Below, piece by piece: positions 45,288 through 54,033 of a DNA stretch of 64,000 nt. The DNA is from Oleispira sp963933055 (GTDB lineage Bacteria > Pseudomonadota > Gammaproteobacteria > Pseudomonadales > Oceanobacteraceae), in contig CAWVSY010000010.1 in the NCBI GenBank assembly GCA_963933055.1, positions 1 through 64,000 of the forward strand. The letters run 5' to 3'. The notes beneath the pieces are model-generated. The model was given only the letters and a program-made list of their open reading frames with translations. It did not search any database and had not been told where the DNA came from. The translations under genes were made by a program, and so were the position numbers. Position 1 is the first letter of the stretch. Every line of letters begins with the position of its first letter.

Positions 45288-46088
45288 ATGAAAGAAATTC
45301 TGCATTTTTCCCATGCGAATGGTTTCCCTGCGGGTTGCTATGATACTTTATTATCTTATCTCAAAGATGATTTTCAAATCGGCAGCATTGATCGCCTTGG
45401 TCATGATGAAAATTACCCTGTTACCAACAACTGGGAATACTTAGTACGTCAGCTTATTGATCATTTTGAACATCATTATGATCAACCTGTTTATGCGGTT
45501 GGCCATTCTTTAGGCGGTGTATTAAGCATGATGGTCGCAGCGCAACGTCCAGACTTAGTGAAAGGTTTAATCATGCTGGATGCCCCTTTTTTAACCGCCT
45601 TTGAAGCGTTTGGTGTCAACTGGATCAAACGCCTTGGCTTGATTGATAAAGTGACGCCAGCAGGGCGTACGTTGGGGCGTAAAGAGCAGTGGGATTCGCT
45701 AGAACATACGGCTCGTTATTTTAAAAGCAAAAAACTATTCAATGCCTTTGATGAGCGCTGTTTGCGTGATTATATTGAGCAAGGAACAATGCCGCTGAGT
45801 CATGGCCGCCGCCAATTGCACTTTGATGCTGCGACTGAAATATCTATTTATCGTACAATTCCTGATAACCTCCATCATACCAAGCGATTACCGATGCCGA
45901 GTTTGGCCATTGCCGGAAAATACAGCGATGTATTTAAAAAGCACCATGCCTTCAAAATGCAGCGTCAGCTTGGTATGGAGGTGCATTGGCTAGAAGGGTC
46001 GCACATGTTTCCGCTAGAGCAACCTACCGCCACCGCTAAGCTCATTAAAGAAAATATCATGCGCTGGAGTAAACAATATGGCCGTTAA
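45288..46088 (+). CDS. Alpha/beta hydrolase
   Basis: 266 residues from the ATG at 45288. The fold is evident: LHFSHANGFPAGCYDTL (oxyanion loop), nucleophile elbow VGHSLGG, LIMLDAPFLTAFEA, and late His in LEGSHMFPLEQP. The catalytic Asp probably lies in AGKYSDVFKK. An esterase- or lipase-like enzyme of unknown substrate. It overlaps the next alpha/beta hydrolase gene by eleven bases, so the pair is translationally coupled. Confidence 0.87.
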   Translation: MKEILHFSHANGFPAGCYDTLLSYLKDDFQIGSIDRLGHDENYPVTNNWEYLVRQLIDHFEHHYDQPVYAVGHSLGGVLSMMVAAQRPDLVKGLIMLDAPFLTAFEAFGVNWIKRLGLIDKVTPAGRTLGRKEQWDSLEHTARYFKSKKLFNAFDERCLRDYIEQGTMPLSHGRRQLHFDAATEISIYRTIPDNLHHTKRLPMPSLAIAGKYSDVFKKHHAFKMQRQLGMEVHWLEGSHMFPLEQPTATAKLIKENIMRWSKQYGR

Positions 46089-47004
46089 GCAGGCACACTT
46101 CAATTTCGAAACGACCGTCACATTGCCATCGGGCCAAGTGGTCTTGCAAGACTGGGGATCAGAAACAGCGCCCGTGGTTATTTGTTTGCATGGCTGGCTA
46201 GATAATCTAGCCAGTTTTTATCCATTGGCCGAAGAATTGGCTCAGGATTTCCATTTATTATTAGTCGATTTACCTGGTCACGGTCGTGCTGAACCTTTGC
46301 CTGTGGGTGGACATTATTACATTTGGCAAAATATTGAATTGTTGCAGCAGTTATTAGTTCAGCAGAATATCACGCAGGCGCATTTGCTTGGGCACTCGAT
46401 GGGGGGGGTCATTGCTAGTCTATTTGCAGGTACTTTTAGCGACCAGGTCAGCAGCCTGCTATTACTTGATTCGTTAGGGCCCATGGTTGATAACGCGAAA
46501 GATGCCCCTAAGCAATTAGCAAAAGCAATATTGGATGAACAAAGACCCAATTCGCCTTTGCGTATTTTTCCAACCCTCGACGAAGCATTAGCGGCTCGTA
46601 AAAAGTCATCCCCTGGCATGAGCGATAAAGCACTATTGCCAATCGTAGAGCGCAATTTGAAAACAGTGATTGGTGGTTATAGCTGGTCAACGGATATTCG
46701 TCTACGCCAGGCATCTAAAATTCGCTTAACGGAAGCGCAAGTTGAAGGATTCTTTAGAGGAATAATGGCCCCGGTTCAGCTTCTCTTGGCTGACCAAGGC
46801 ATTATTCCGAAGCCTTGGTTAGAAAAAAGAAAGACTTATCTTGCTAATGTGAAACAAGCAACCGTTAAGGGTCATCATCATTTTCATGCTGAATTAGAGG
46901 GGGTCCAGCAGAGCGCTCTATTGATTCGTGACTTTATCTTGAGCGTTATTGCCGATAGCTGTTCTAGTCCTTCTTCTAATGCCTGTGCTAGTGAGCCAAA
47001 TTAA
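46078..47004 (+). CDS. Alpha/beta hydrolase
   Basis: This 308-residue protein has ICLHGWLDNLASFYPLA (HGW oxyanion motif), DLPGHGRAEPLP, nucleophile elbow GHSMGGVIASL, and late His in VKGHHHFHAEL. It resembles epoxide-hydrolase/serine-esterase type proteins of gammaproteobacteria. It is in tandem with another hydrolase gene and overlaps the DUF1461 gene by one base (TAATG). All three are probably one operon; the substrate is unknown. Confidence 0.87.
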   Translation: MAVKQAHFNFETTVTLPSGQVVLQDWGSETAPVVICLHGWLDNLASFYPLAEELAQDFHLLLVDLPGHGRAEPLPVGGHYYIWQNIELLQQLLVQQNITQAHLLGHSMGGVIASLFAGTFSDQVSSLLLLDSLGPMVDNAKDAPKQLAKAILDEQRPNSPLRIFPTLDEALAARKKSSPGMSDKALLPIVERNLKTVIGGYSWSTDIRLRQASKIRLTEAQVEGFFRGIMAPVQLLLADQGIIPKPWLEKRKTYLANVKQATVKGHHHFHAELEGVQQSALLIRDFILSVIADSCSSPSSNACASEPN

Positions 47005-47783
47005 TGGCCTCGACAAATAGCATTAAGCAGCAAAATACTCAGAAAAAAAGGGCGGCATTGTTCAATCTTCGAGCCTTCTTTTTATTAGTCGTAAGCTTTC
47101 TCTTAGCGCTTTATGCGGCTTGGATAATCAGTGCATCTTTCGGCTATGGTTATTCTTTTTGGTATGGTTTTTATGACAGTAAGCAACACATCGAGCGGTA
47201 TGCGCCGGAGAATCGATTCCGTCATGGTTTTGAGCATACGACAGTCGCAGAACATAAAGCCTTGTTTCAGAAGATTGTTGAAAGCGTGCATAATGATGGC
47301 GAAGGGCTATCCGACATTCATTATGCTTATGGCACTAATACCATTCCATTATTACACGATGCCGAAATCATTCATTTGCAAGATGTCGCTCATTTAATTA
47401 ATCACGTTCACCACTTAGGCATTGGCTTGTTATTGGTTTTTGCCGCACTTTACCTTAACCATTTAATGGCGATGCGGCGGTACGGGAATTTGATTAATAG
47501 CCATAGCCAGCTCATTATAGTCGCCGCCTTGGCATGCCTTATTGCCTTGATATTTTTTATCGTGGGCGCTAAAAGTATTTTCTATCAGATGCACATCTTG
47601 ATTTTTCCTGCTGACCATCAATGGTTCTTTTATTATCAGGATTCATTAATGAGCACGTTAATGAAAGCGCCTGACTTATTCGCAGGTATTGCCGTACAAA
47701 TACTCTTCATCGCAATACTGTTATTTGCCTTGGGCTTGTGGGCACATCATGGCTTACAACGTACAGTTGAAGCGCAAGATTAA
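47004..47783 (+). CDS. DUF1461 (Lit-like) integral membrane protein
   Basis: This 259-residue protein has five hydrophobic segments. The key family patterns are IIHLQDVAHLI (H124, D127), and QMHILIFPADHQWFFYYQDSLMSTLMKAPDLF (H197, W207, D213). In Firmicutes, Lit proteins of this family move an acyl chain within lipoproteins to give lyso-form lipoproteins, and two histidines with nearly the same spacing are important there (from memory). It is in an operon with two alpha/beta hydrolases. Whether it is an acyltransferase here is inference. It overlaps rluA by four bases, tail to tail. Confidence 0.78.
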   Translation: MASTNSIKQQNTQKKRAALFNLRAFFLLVVSFLLALYAAWIISASFGYGYSFWYGFYDSKQHIERYAPENRFRHGFEHTTVAEHKALFQKIVESVHNDGEGLSDIHYAYGTNTIPLLHDAEIIHLQDVAHLINHVHHLGIGLLLVFAALYLNHLMAMRRYGNLINSHSQLIIVAALACLIALIFFIVGAKSIFYQMHILIFPADHQWFFYYQDSLMSTLMKAPDLFAGIAVQILFIAILLFALGLWAHHGLQRTVEAQD

Positions 47784-48406
47784 AAAGGCGCAGGGCTTGT
47801 GAACGTCATCATCTCATTACTACTGGGGTGGGCAAAGGTGAGTGATTGCGCATGCAGGCAAAGCTGCTCGGTTGCACTTTGACTGTATTCGCTGCCGTAT
47901 AGGTTATCACCAAGAATAGGGTGCCCAAGTGCATTACAATGAATTCTTAATTGGTGCGATCGACCCGTAAAGGGTAACAGTTCAACCCGAGTATTGCCTT
48001 CAATGTAGTCAATGACGCGCCATCGTGTCAGCGATTTTTTACCAAATTCGTAACATACCATTTGTTTTGGTCGATTCGGCCAGTCACAGCGCATTGGCAG
48101 GTTGATGGCCCCTTGTTTTGGCATCAGGTGGCCCGCAATGATGGCCTGATAAGATTTATCTGTTTGCCGATGCTGAAATTGCTGTTGTAGGTTGCGCAGG
48201 GCATTTTTGTCACGAGCAAATACCATGATGCCCGATGTTGCCATGTCGAGCCTATGCACAATATGAACTTCGGGAAATAATAGGCTCAAGCGGTGAGATA
48301 CTGAGTCCAGTTTTTCTGGGCCTCGCCCTGGAACACTGAGTAGACCAGGGGCTTTGTCGATAATGATGATGTCATCATCTGAATAAACAATCGTAACGGA
48401 ATTCAT
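47780..48406 (-). CDS. rluA: RluA family pseudouridine synthase
   Basis: This 208-residue protein has the catalytic motif VHRLDMATSG (Asp), and the RluA-specific LPMRCDWPNRPKQMVCYE and LLPFTGRSHQLRIH with GHPILGDNLYG. It is close to E. coli RluA (219 residues), which modifies 23S rRNA U746 and tRNA U32. There is no S4 domain. The start codon touches the stop of the MlaC/SBP fusion gene (one-base overlap), so it is co-transcribed with it. Confidence 0.92.
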   Translation of the reverse strand: MNSVTIVYSDDDIIIIDKAPGLLSVPGRGPEKLDSVSHRLSLLFPEVHIVHRLDMATSGIMVFARDKNALRNLQQQFQHRQTDKSYQAIIAGHLMPKQGAINLPMRCDWPNRPKQMVCYEFGKKSLTRWRVIDYIEGNTRVELLPFTGRSHQLRIHCNALGHPILGDNLYGSEYSQSATEQLCLHAQSLTFAHPSSNEMMTFTSPAPF

Positions 48407-49725
48407 TAAATAGGGTAGCTGTGCTGTTCAAGTATTTTGGTATAACTGCCATCGGCCTTCATTGCTTTTAAAGCTTTATTGAAGTTTGTTGCTATTTGCT
48501 GATATTGGCTGTTTTTATGGCTGATGGTGATATGAAGGTTGCGGCTAATCAAAGGCGTTGGGGCGACTTCCAAATGGCTTGCAATGTTTTGTTTGTTTTC
48601 TAAGCTGCTCACCGCGGTCCAATGATCTATTAATGCAATGTCGGTATTCTTGGTGGCGACATCACGAATCATTAGGTTGCAGAATTTATAATAATTTAAT
48701 GAGACTAAAGGGGCGATGTTATTAAATTCATCACCGTAACCAAAATCTTTAAAAACACCTAAGCGATAGTTTTTTTGATCAATGTTTTGCTTAAACTCGG
48801 CTATTGAATTAAAAGCGAGTAAATCGTCTTTACGTTTGATTATCATGAGGTCATTCACTAGGTAAGGATCGCTAAACTGACTCTCTTGAGCTCGCGTTTG
48901 GTTATACCAAGAGGCAACCGATACATCTATTTCGCCATTGGCTAGGCCTTCTGATACGCGCTGCCATGGCATAAAACGCATGTCTACCTCATAACCTGCA
49001 CGTTTCATAACTTGAGTGACTATGTTGACGGCTAGGCCATTTGCGGGCAGTTGATTGCTGATGTAAGGCTCCCAAGTTCCTCCCGCCATTACAAGGACTT
49101 TGGATTCTGTTTTATATTCGTCGGCGAGCGCAGAGATTGCTTGTGCTAAACCATGTTCGTTGATGCTTTGGTTGATTTGATCACGAAAACTTTTGACCAA
49201 GCTAACGCCTTCAATGACTGCATCGTAGGTTAGCCAGCGGTTATTTTTCACATACAGTAAATAGGTGATATTAATCGCTGGTGCGCCGACTCGTTGAATA
49301 GCACTTTTAACCGATGCCTTTTTCCCACTTTTATTGTATTTAGCGTCTTCAAATACGATTTTTTCACCGTTAAATGCTTTAAAAGCACCAGCGTAGGTAC
49401 GAATAACCTTGTGCTTAAACGATTCGGTGAATTGATTTCGTTGTGCCGCTGATGCTTTACGCCAATGTTTTGCTAATACCTTTTTGGCCATCAGTTCATG
49501 ATCAACAGCAGGCAGCAATAACTCATCAACCAAATTTTCTAAATAATATTCTTGATTGGCAATTTTATCCTTGTCACTGATTAAACGTGCCGTCATTGCT
49601 TTTGCAGCAGATTCAACCACGGCTCTAGGATCATTGTCGGCCGTACTAAATTGCGCATAAAAAACACAGGTTAATAAGCAGAGCAATTTCAGCAGATGCT
49701 GATGTAAACGGATGAAAGTTGGCAT
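48406..49725 (-). CDS. MlaC domain fused to a solute-binding protein (SBP_bac_3) domain
   Basis: 439 residues from the ATG at 49725, chosen for GAGGAG upstream. Signal peptide about 1-28. Residues about 33-200 are MlaC (Tgt2): RAVVESAAKAMTARL, LLPAVDHELMAKKVLAKHWRKAS, QFTESFKHKVIRTYAGAF, LTYDAVIEGVSLVKSFRDQ. Residues about 208-436 are a type 2 periplasmic binding domain: VLVMAGGTWEPYIS, IVTQVMKRAGYEVDMRFMPWQRVSEGLANGEIDV, FSDPYLVND. One uninterrupted frame. MlaC carries phospholipids between MlaA and MlaFEDB; the second domain may sense or bind a small ligand. The mlaFEDB genes are not in the window. Confidence 0.88.
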   Translation of the reverse strand: MPTFIRLHQHLLKLLCLLTCVFYAQFSTADNDPRAVVESAAKAMTARLISDKDKIANQEYYLENLVDELLLPAVDHELMAKKVLAKHWRKASAAQRNQFTESFKHKVIRTYAGAFKAFNGEKIVFEDAKYNKSGKKASVKSAIQRVGAPAINITYLLYVKNNRWLTYDAVIEGVSLVKSFRDQINQSINEHGLAQAISALADEYKTESKVLVMAGGTWEPYISNQLPANGLAVNIVTQVMKRAGYEVDMRFMPWQRVSEGLANGEIDVSVASWYNQTRAQESQFSDPYLVNDLMIIKRKDDLLAFNSIAEFKQNIDQKNYRLGVFKDFGYGDEFNNIAPLVSLNYYKFCNLMIRDVATKNTDIALIDHWTAVSSLENKQNIASHLEVAPTPLISRNLHITISHKNSQYQQIATNFNKALKAMKADGSYTKILEQHSYPI

Positions 49726-49816
49726 TAAAGAGAACTCCTCAGCGAGCATTAATTACAGTCTCGCTTCAACTATAATGATGGCGGCCTCCCTTGCCAAGCT
49801 TCCATTGTCAATTGCC

Positions 49817-51184
49817 TTATTTTAAGTTCCTGATTAATAATGCTTTGTCGGCCATTTCACAGCCATTGGGGCGTGGTATTTTAACGATAAAGCCGGAACC
49901 TGGAGCATCGTTTCGAGCATCACCTTTCTCGGATATGATGGTTTCTAGGGTGAATGTGAAATTACCCGCAGGGGTCATAAGCTCTAGCTCATCGCCTACT
50001 TGAAAGCGGTTTTTAACATCAATGGTTAGCCAGTGCTCGTCACTGCTTGTGATTTCACCCACAAACTGCTGTTGAGTACTAAGAGAAGCACCGCGGGTAT
50101 AGTTTTGATATTCATCATGCACATGACGGCGATAAAATCCTTCGGTATAACCACGATTAGACATGTTTTCTAGGGTATCCATCAGTCCCATGTCAAACAT
50201 TTTTCCAGCGGCGGCATCATCGATGGCTTGGCGATAAGCTTGGCTGGTGCGCGCAGCGTAATAATGGGATTTAGTACGGCCTTCTATTTTTAAAGAGTGC
50301 ACACCAATATTTTGCAGGCGCTGAACATGCTGGATTGCTCTTAAGTCTTTGGAGTTCATAATATAAGTACCATGCTCGTCTTCAAACATCGGCATTAAAT
50401 CATTCTCACGATTACCTTCTTGCAGCAGCACGATATCATGAGAGGGTTGCCCAATGCCTAATGATGGTTTGGTATCTAATGGGCTGGCTGGATTAAACGT
50501 AGGGTCAAATTCGATCGCGGCGGTTGGGATGATATTGCCCGTCTCAGTTTCTTTAGCCTCATGAGCCTGATACTTCCAGCGGCAAGCGTTAGTGCAGCTG
50601 CCTTGGTTAGGATCGCGATGGTTCATATAGCCCGATAATAGACAGCGCCCTGAATAAGCAATGCACAATGCACCATGTACAAAGACTTCCAGCTCCATTT
50701 CTGGGCATTGCATGCGAATTTCTTCAATTTCATCCAAAGAAAGTTCACGGCTCAAAATGACGCGTTCAATACCTTGGCGATGCCAGAATTTAACTGCGGC
50801 ATAATTAACGACGTTTGATTGTACAGAAAGGTGTATTGGAATCTCTGGCCACTTATCTTTTACCATCATGATCAAGCCTGGGTCAGACATGATTAAGGCG
50901 TCTGGCTTCATCGAGATAACGGGTTCAATGTCTCGCATGTAGCTGGCTATTTTATTATTGTGTGGCGCAATATTGCTGGCCACATAGAATTTTTTGCCCA
51001 GCTGGTGGGCGCGTTGAATGCCTTTTTCTAGGTTCTCAATCTGGAAATCGTTATTGCGTACTCTAAGGCTGTAACGAGGTTGTCCGGCATAGACTGCGTC
51101 AGCACCGTAAGCAAAAGCATACTCCATGTTTTTAAAGGTGCCAGCGGGAGCTAAAAGTTCAGCTTTGAAGGTGGAGTCAGACAT
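49817..51184 (-). CDS. trhP: U32 family tRNA hydroxylation protein TrhP
   Basis: This 455-residue protein is the YegQ type: MSDSTFKAELLAPAGTFKNMEYAFAYGADAVYAGQ, LSRELSLDEIEEIR, VHGALCIAYSGRC. Fe-S cysteines C174, C181, C197 and C201 are all present. A C-terminal beta-barrel domain (about 360-455) follows. In E. coli TrhP helps form 5-hydroxyuridine at tRNA position 34 with prephenate as donor. A terminator hairpin with T run directly abuts the ATG, which is unusual. Confidence 0.93.
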   Translation of the reverse strand: MSDSTFKAELLAPAGTFKNMEYAFAYGADAVYAGQPRYSLRVRNNDFQIENLEKGIQRAHQLGKKFYVASNIAPHNNKIASYMRDIEPVISMKPDALIMSDPGLIMMVKDKWPEIPIHLSVQSNVVNYAAVKFWHRQGIERVILSRELSLDEIEEIRMQCPEMELEVFVHGALCIAYSGRCLLSGYMNHRDPNQGSCTNACRWKYQAHEAKETETGNIIPTAAIEFDPTFNPASPLDTKPSLGIGQPSHDIVLLQEGNRENDLMPMFEDEHGTYIMNSKDLRAIQHVQRLQNIGVHSLKIEGRTKSHYYAARTSQAYRQAIDDAAAGKMFDMGLMDTLENMSNRGYTEGFYRRHVHDEYQNYTRGASLSTQQQFVGEITSSDEHWLTIDVKNRFQVGDELELMTPAGNFTFTLETIISEKGDARNDAPGSGFIVKIPRPNGCEMADKALLIRNLK

Positions 51185-51216
51185 AAAAAATGCGCCTAGA
51201 GTTTAAAAAGGCGCAT
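51184..51216 (-). terminator. Terminator abutting the trhP start
   Basis: ATGCGCCT (51190-51197) pairs with AGGCGCAT (51209-51216). Read leftward, six T residues follow, then the trhP ATG immediately. It can end transcripts of the upstream DUF416 gene, and it covers the only AGG near the trhP start. Confidence 0.75.
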
Positions 51217-51274
51217 CATAGTGGCTCTCGGCAAGGCGACTGTTGATCTGCATCAACAATTCAATGCGAAAGTA

Positions 51275-51811
51275 TTAAGACAAGCTAATTCCTAAGCTCG
51301 ATTCTTCCTCTTCCTGTGCCAGTTTTTGCACGGCAATGACGGTCTCGCGCTTGGGTTTACCCGCGGTTAATAATTCAAATACGCCGACCTCAAATTCTCG
51401 GTGACGTTCGATCAGTTCTTCGCTGTCATTGCCAAGTTCTGCAAACTCCGTCAATAACTGTTGGTTACTGAGCTGGACAAGCTCACAGTCATTGGCGCTC
51501 TCATCTAAAAGACCGTAGCTTGCCGAATAAAGGCTTTGGCAAGCTTGCTGTGCCGCTTCGGCACCAAAGGATTCTTGGTCGGCTAAGAGGGCAGTTTGCC
51601 ATTGATCAAATTCATTGAAAAAGCGTTCTAGATTTTCAATCGATTTTAATTCACCTTGTAAAAACGCCCATGTTTTTGATAGCAGTTTGTTAAAAGGCTG
51701 CGGATCTTGTTCACACATATCACTGAATAATAGAACGTGATTTATATTGCGTTGTGCCATCGCAGCGCAAAAAGCGGCTCTGCGCCATTGAGATAAAGTT
51801 TCAAAATTCAT
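51275..51811 (-). CDS. DUF416 (YjaG) family protein
   Basis: 178 residues from the ATG at 51811 (MNFETLSQWRRAAF). A GTG three codons earlier is possible. It is all-helical, with the DUF416 pattern: WRRAAFCAAMAQRNINHVLLFSDM, then LSKTWAFLQG, and a conserved ERFFNEFDQW. The C-terminus is acidic. It is an uncharacterised but common gammaproteobacterial protein. It is followed by a terminator placed at the trhP start. Confidence 0.82.
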   Translation of the reverse strand: MNFETLSQWRRAAFCAAMAQRNINHVLLFSDMCEQDPQPFNKLLSKTWAFLQGELKSIENLERFFNEFDQWQTALLADQESFGAEAAQQACQSLYSASYGLLDESANDCELVQLSNQQLLTEFAELGNDSEELIERHREFEVGVFELLTAGKPKRETVIAVQKLAQEEEESSLGISLS

Positions 51812-51829
51812 GGTAATCACACTGTTAAG

Positions 51830-52882
51830 TTAATTAGGGTTTATCATTTTGCCGTGCGGGGCAAAGTACTGGGTGCTATAAAGCATCGGCATGGTCCAGT
51901 TACTGTCAGCATTTAAGCCACTTTTAAAGCGTCGAAAAAACTCATCGGAATCAATGGCTCGAACAAAGTCTTGATGATCTTGCTCTTGATTGGCAAAAAA
52001 ATCTTCCCAATGGCCCAAAATGTAATGTCTTGCTTGGGTATCGATCATAATGCTTTCTGGATAATTGTCGACCTGGCTGAATGATGCTGGCGTAATAATG
52101 GCGATATCGACACGTTTGGTATCTTTAGCAACCAGCTCTGGAATAAGCCCTAGTGGTTCTTGGCTGGCGGCATCTTGATAATAAACACGGTGCAAGATTT
52201 CTTCTTGGCTACCTAAAAAATCAATCAAGTAAGACAGTGTTTGTCCTTCTTTCCAACCAAAGGCGTGCCAAGGCAGCTCTTCAAGGTCTTCGGTATATTC
52301 ACCTGCCATAAAGTTAATACCCATGAAGTGAGGTGCGTGCGTCGATTTAATTGCCATGAAGCGAATGCTGCGCTTGCTATTGTATTGCCATTGCCCGGGC
52401 TTTTCTAAAATTGCCATGGAATCATTAAGGGCATGCAGTCTTTGTTTTTCGATGGCAGGGGCAATACTGTGGGCCATTGTTGCTGAGCCATAGGCATGAG
52501 AAAGTGGCGCTTTTTCTTGCATGACATAAGGCACATCCATTAGGTGATCGTAATGAGCATGGCCGACTAAAATGCTTTCCACATCACTCACGTCGGGTAG
52601 ATAGCGGTCTACGAGGTCAGTATCAGTGCTGATTGGCATATATGGACCAAGTAGCCAAAACGAGGGGTTGGTGATGGATGGGGCCGTCATGATGGCCGAG
52701 TCTCTAAAGCGAAATAGATGACCACCAACCCCTAAGTACTGAATGCTCAAGCCGTCGCTTGGCATCTGTTGGGCTAGGTATTCGTTATCCCCTTGATATA
52801 CCTTCATATTCTGTGTCGAGCTGCTGCAGGCGCACAGCCAAGAGGTAATTAGTAGGAGTGGGAGGTAGTGAGTTAGTTTCAT
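51830..52882 (-). CDS. MBL-fold metallohydrolase lipoprotein
   Basis: 350 residues from the ATG at 52882. Lipobox LCAC (Cys near residue 20) followed by Ser, so probably outer-membrane anchored. The metallo-beta-lactamase fold has IQYLGVGGHLFRF, LVGHAHYDHLMDVPYV (the HxHxDH zinc motif), and later His residues in KSTHAPHFMG and HYILGHWEDFF. It resembles NAPE-PLD/UlaG-like hydrolases. The substrate is unknown; a lipid or cell-wall ester is possible. It is a single gene, 18 bp upstream of the DUF416 gene. Confidence 0.85.
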   Translation of the reverse strand: MKLTHYLPLLLITSWLCACSSSTQNMKVYQGDNEYLAQQMPSDGLSIQYLGVGGHLFRFRDSAIMTAPSITNPSFWLLGPYMPISTDTDLVDRYLPDVSDVESILVGHAHYDHLMDVPYVMQEKAPLSHAYGSATMAHSIAPAIEKQRLHALNDSMAILEKPGQWQYNSKRSIRFMAIKSTHAPHFMGINFMAGEYTEDLEELPWHAFGWKEGQTLSYLIDFLGSQEEILHRVYYQDAASQEPLGLIPELVAKDTKRVDIAIITPASFSQVDNYPESIMIDTQARHYILGHWEDFFANQEQDHQDFVRAIDSDEFFRRFKSGLNADSNWTMPMLYSTQYFAPHGKMINPN

Positions 52883-53074
52883 GTATGTATTCAATCTTTT
52901 TATTATGATAGGTATTTATTTTGTATCTTAACAGCGCTGATTAAATGGGCCTAGTATTTCTGTAAACTTGCGCATTATGTCTAATTAATGACTGGTTTTC
53001 ATAGGGTTTGTGAACTAGTCACGATTTTGAACGTCATAAATCAGGCACGAAAGTTGAAGAAATGCACGATGTAG

Positions 53075-53080
53075 TATACT
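53075..53080 (+). promoter_or_regulatory. -10 box for the 53111 gene
   Basis: TATACT lies 30 bp upstream of the start; a poor TTGAAG -35 is 15 bp further up (53054-53059). Confidence 0.4.
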
Positions 53081-53110
53081 TTTTATACAACTGATTTGAG
53101 AATGTATTTT

Positions 53111-53485
53111 ATGATGAATCAAGCTACTTTAACGTTAATGACCGGCAAGGATGAGGTATTAAAAATAGCTCCAGAAATGTTGTCTGCGCGGGGTTGTGAA
53201 TTTACTTGTGATGAGCAGCAAGTTGAAGTTTTTCGTAATGAAAAAGGCATGCTCGGTTTGTGTCTGGAATTTCAAATACGCTTGGGGGTATTTCCTCATA
53301 CAGGTCCTAGGCCGCAATACGTTATGGCCGTTGGTGAGGTTGTTTCTGTTCGTCGTTGTACGCAATCGAACTACCGTATCTCACTGAATTTTAAACAAGT
53401 AAGCCAAGATGGTTATCGTTTAATTGCAGAGCACCTATCAGAGCCTGTTTTCTCGCTTCACCAGGAACATAGCAAAAGTGCTTAA
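53111..53485 (+). CDS. Small hypothetical protein, PilZ-like beta barrel possible
   Basis: 124 residues from the ATG at 53111, with GAGA about nine bases upstream. It is beta-rich: QATLTLMTGKDEVLKIAPEM, VEVFRNEKGMLGLCLEFQIRL, QYVMAVGEVVSVRRC, NYRISLNFKQVS. The strand layout (AVGEVVSVRR...YRISLNF) recalls PilZ domains, but the RxxxR and DxSxxG motifs are missing. I do not assign a family. It overlaps yigZ by 48 bp, tail to tail. Confidence 0.65.
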   Translation: MMNQATLTLMTGKDEVLKIAPEMLSARGCEFTCDEQQVEVFRNEKGMLGLCLEFQIRLGVFPHTGPRPQYVMAVGEVVSVRRCTQSNYRISLNFKQVSQDGYRLIAEHLSEPVFSLHQEHSKSA

Positions 53486-54022
53486 ATCGGCGGTTTCGCT
53501 TAACTCGACTTTTAGCAATACCTTTTCAGCATACTCAACCTTGATGATGTGTCCGTCTACTTGATTGAGTAAATATCTTAGTTGGTGTTCTTGGTGAAAA
53601 TCACAGACAAGATGCTGAACTTGTTTCGCTTCATACTCTTCCCATTCAATGCGCTCTAATGATTGTTTTGCCGCTTCACTATAGGCGCGAGCAAGTCCTC
53701 CTGTCCCCAGTTTTGTGCCGCCAAAATAGCGCACAACAATAATCGCAATGTCTGAAAATAGAGAATGGTCTATCACATTGAGTATTGGCATGCCGGCTGT
53801 TCCACTCGGTTCGCCGTCGTCACTAAAGCCTCGCTGAGCACTGCTTAGTGGGCCAATTCGAAAGCCGTAGCAAAAGTGTCGGGCGTCTGGATATTGAGTT
53901 TTTAAACGGCGTAGAAAGCGTTTGAATGCGTCTTGGCTTTCTACTTTTTCGCAGTAGGTGATAAAGCGACTGCGTTTTTCAGTGAGTTCATAGAGAACTG
54001 AGTTGGTGGCAACGTGGTGCAT
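53438..54022 (-). CDS. yigZ: YigZ/IMPACT family protein
   Basis: This 194-residue protein has the IMPACT domain: KRSRFITYCEKV, YPDARHFCYGFRIG, FSDDGEPSGTAGMPIL, VVRYFGGTKLGTGGLARAY, then a C-terminal DUF1949 ferredoxin-like half. Its role is unknown; eukaryotic IMPACT regulates GCN2. It lies eleven bases after rlmG, so it is in the same operon. Tail-to-tail overlap with the 53111 gene. Confidence 0.92.
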   Translation of the reverse strand: MHHVATNSVLYELTEKRSRFITYCEKVESQDAFKRFLRRLKTQYPDARHFCYGFRIGPLSSAQRGFSDDGEPSGTAGMPILNVIDHSLFSDIAIIVVRYFGGTKLGTGGLARAYSEAAKQSLERIEWEEYEAKQVQHLVCDFHQEHQLRYLLNQVDGHIIKVEYAEKVLLKVELSETADLSTFAMFLVKRENRL

Positions 54023-54033
54023 TATTTAGACAT

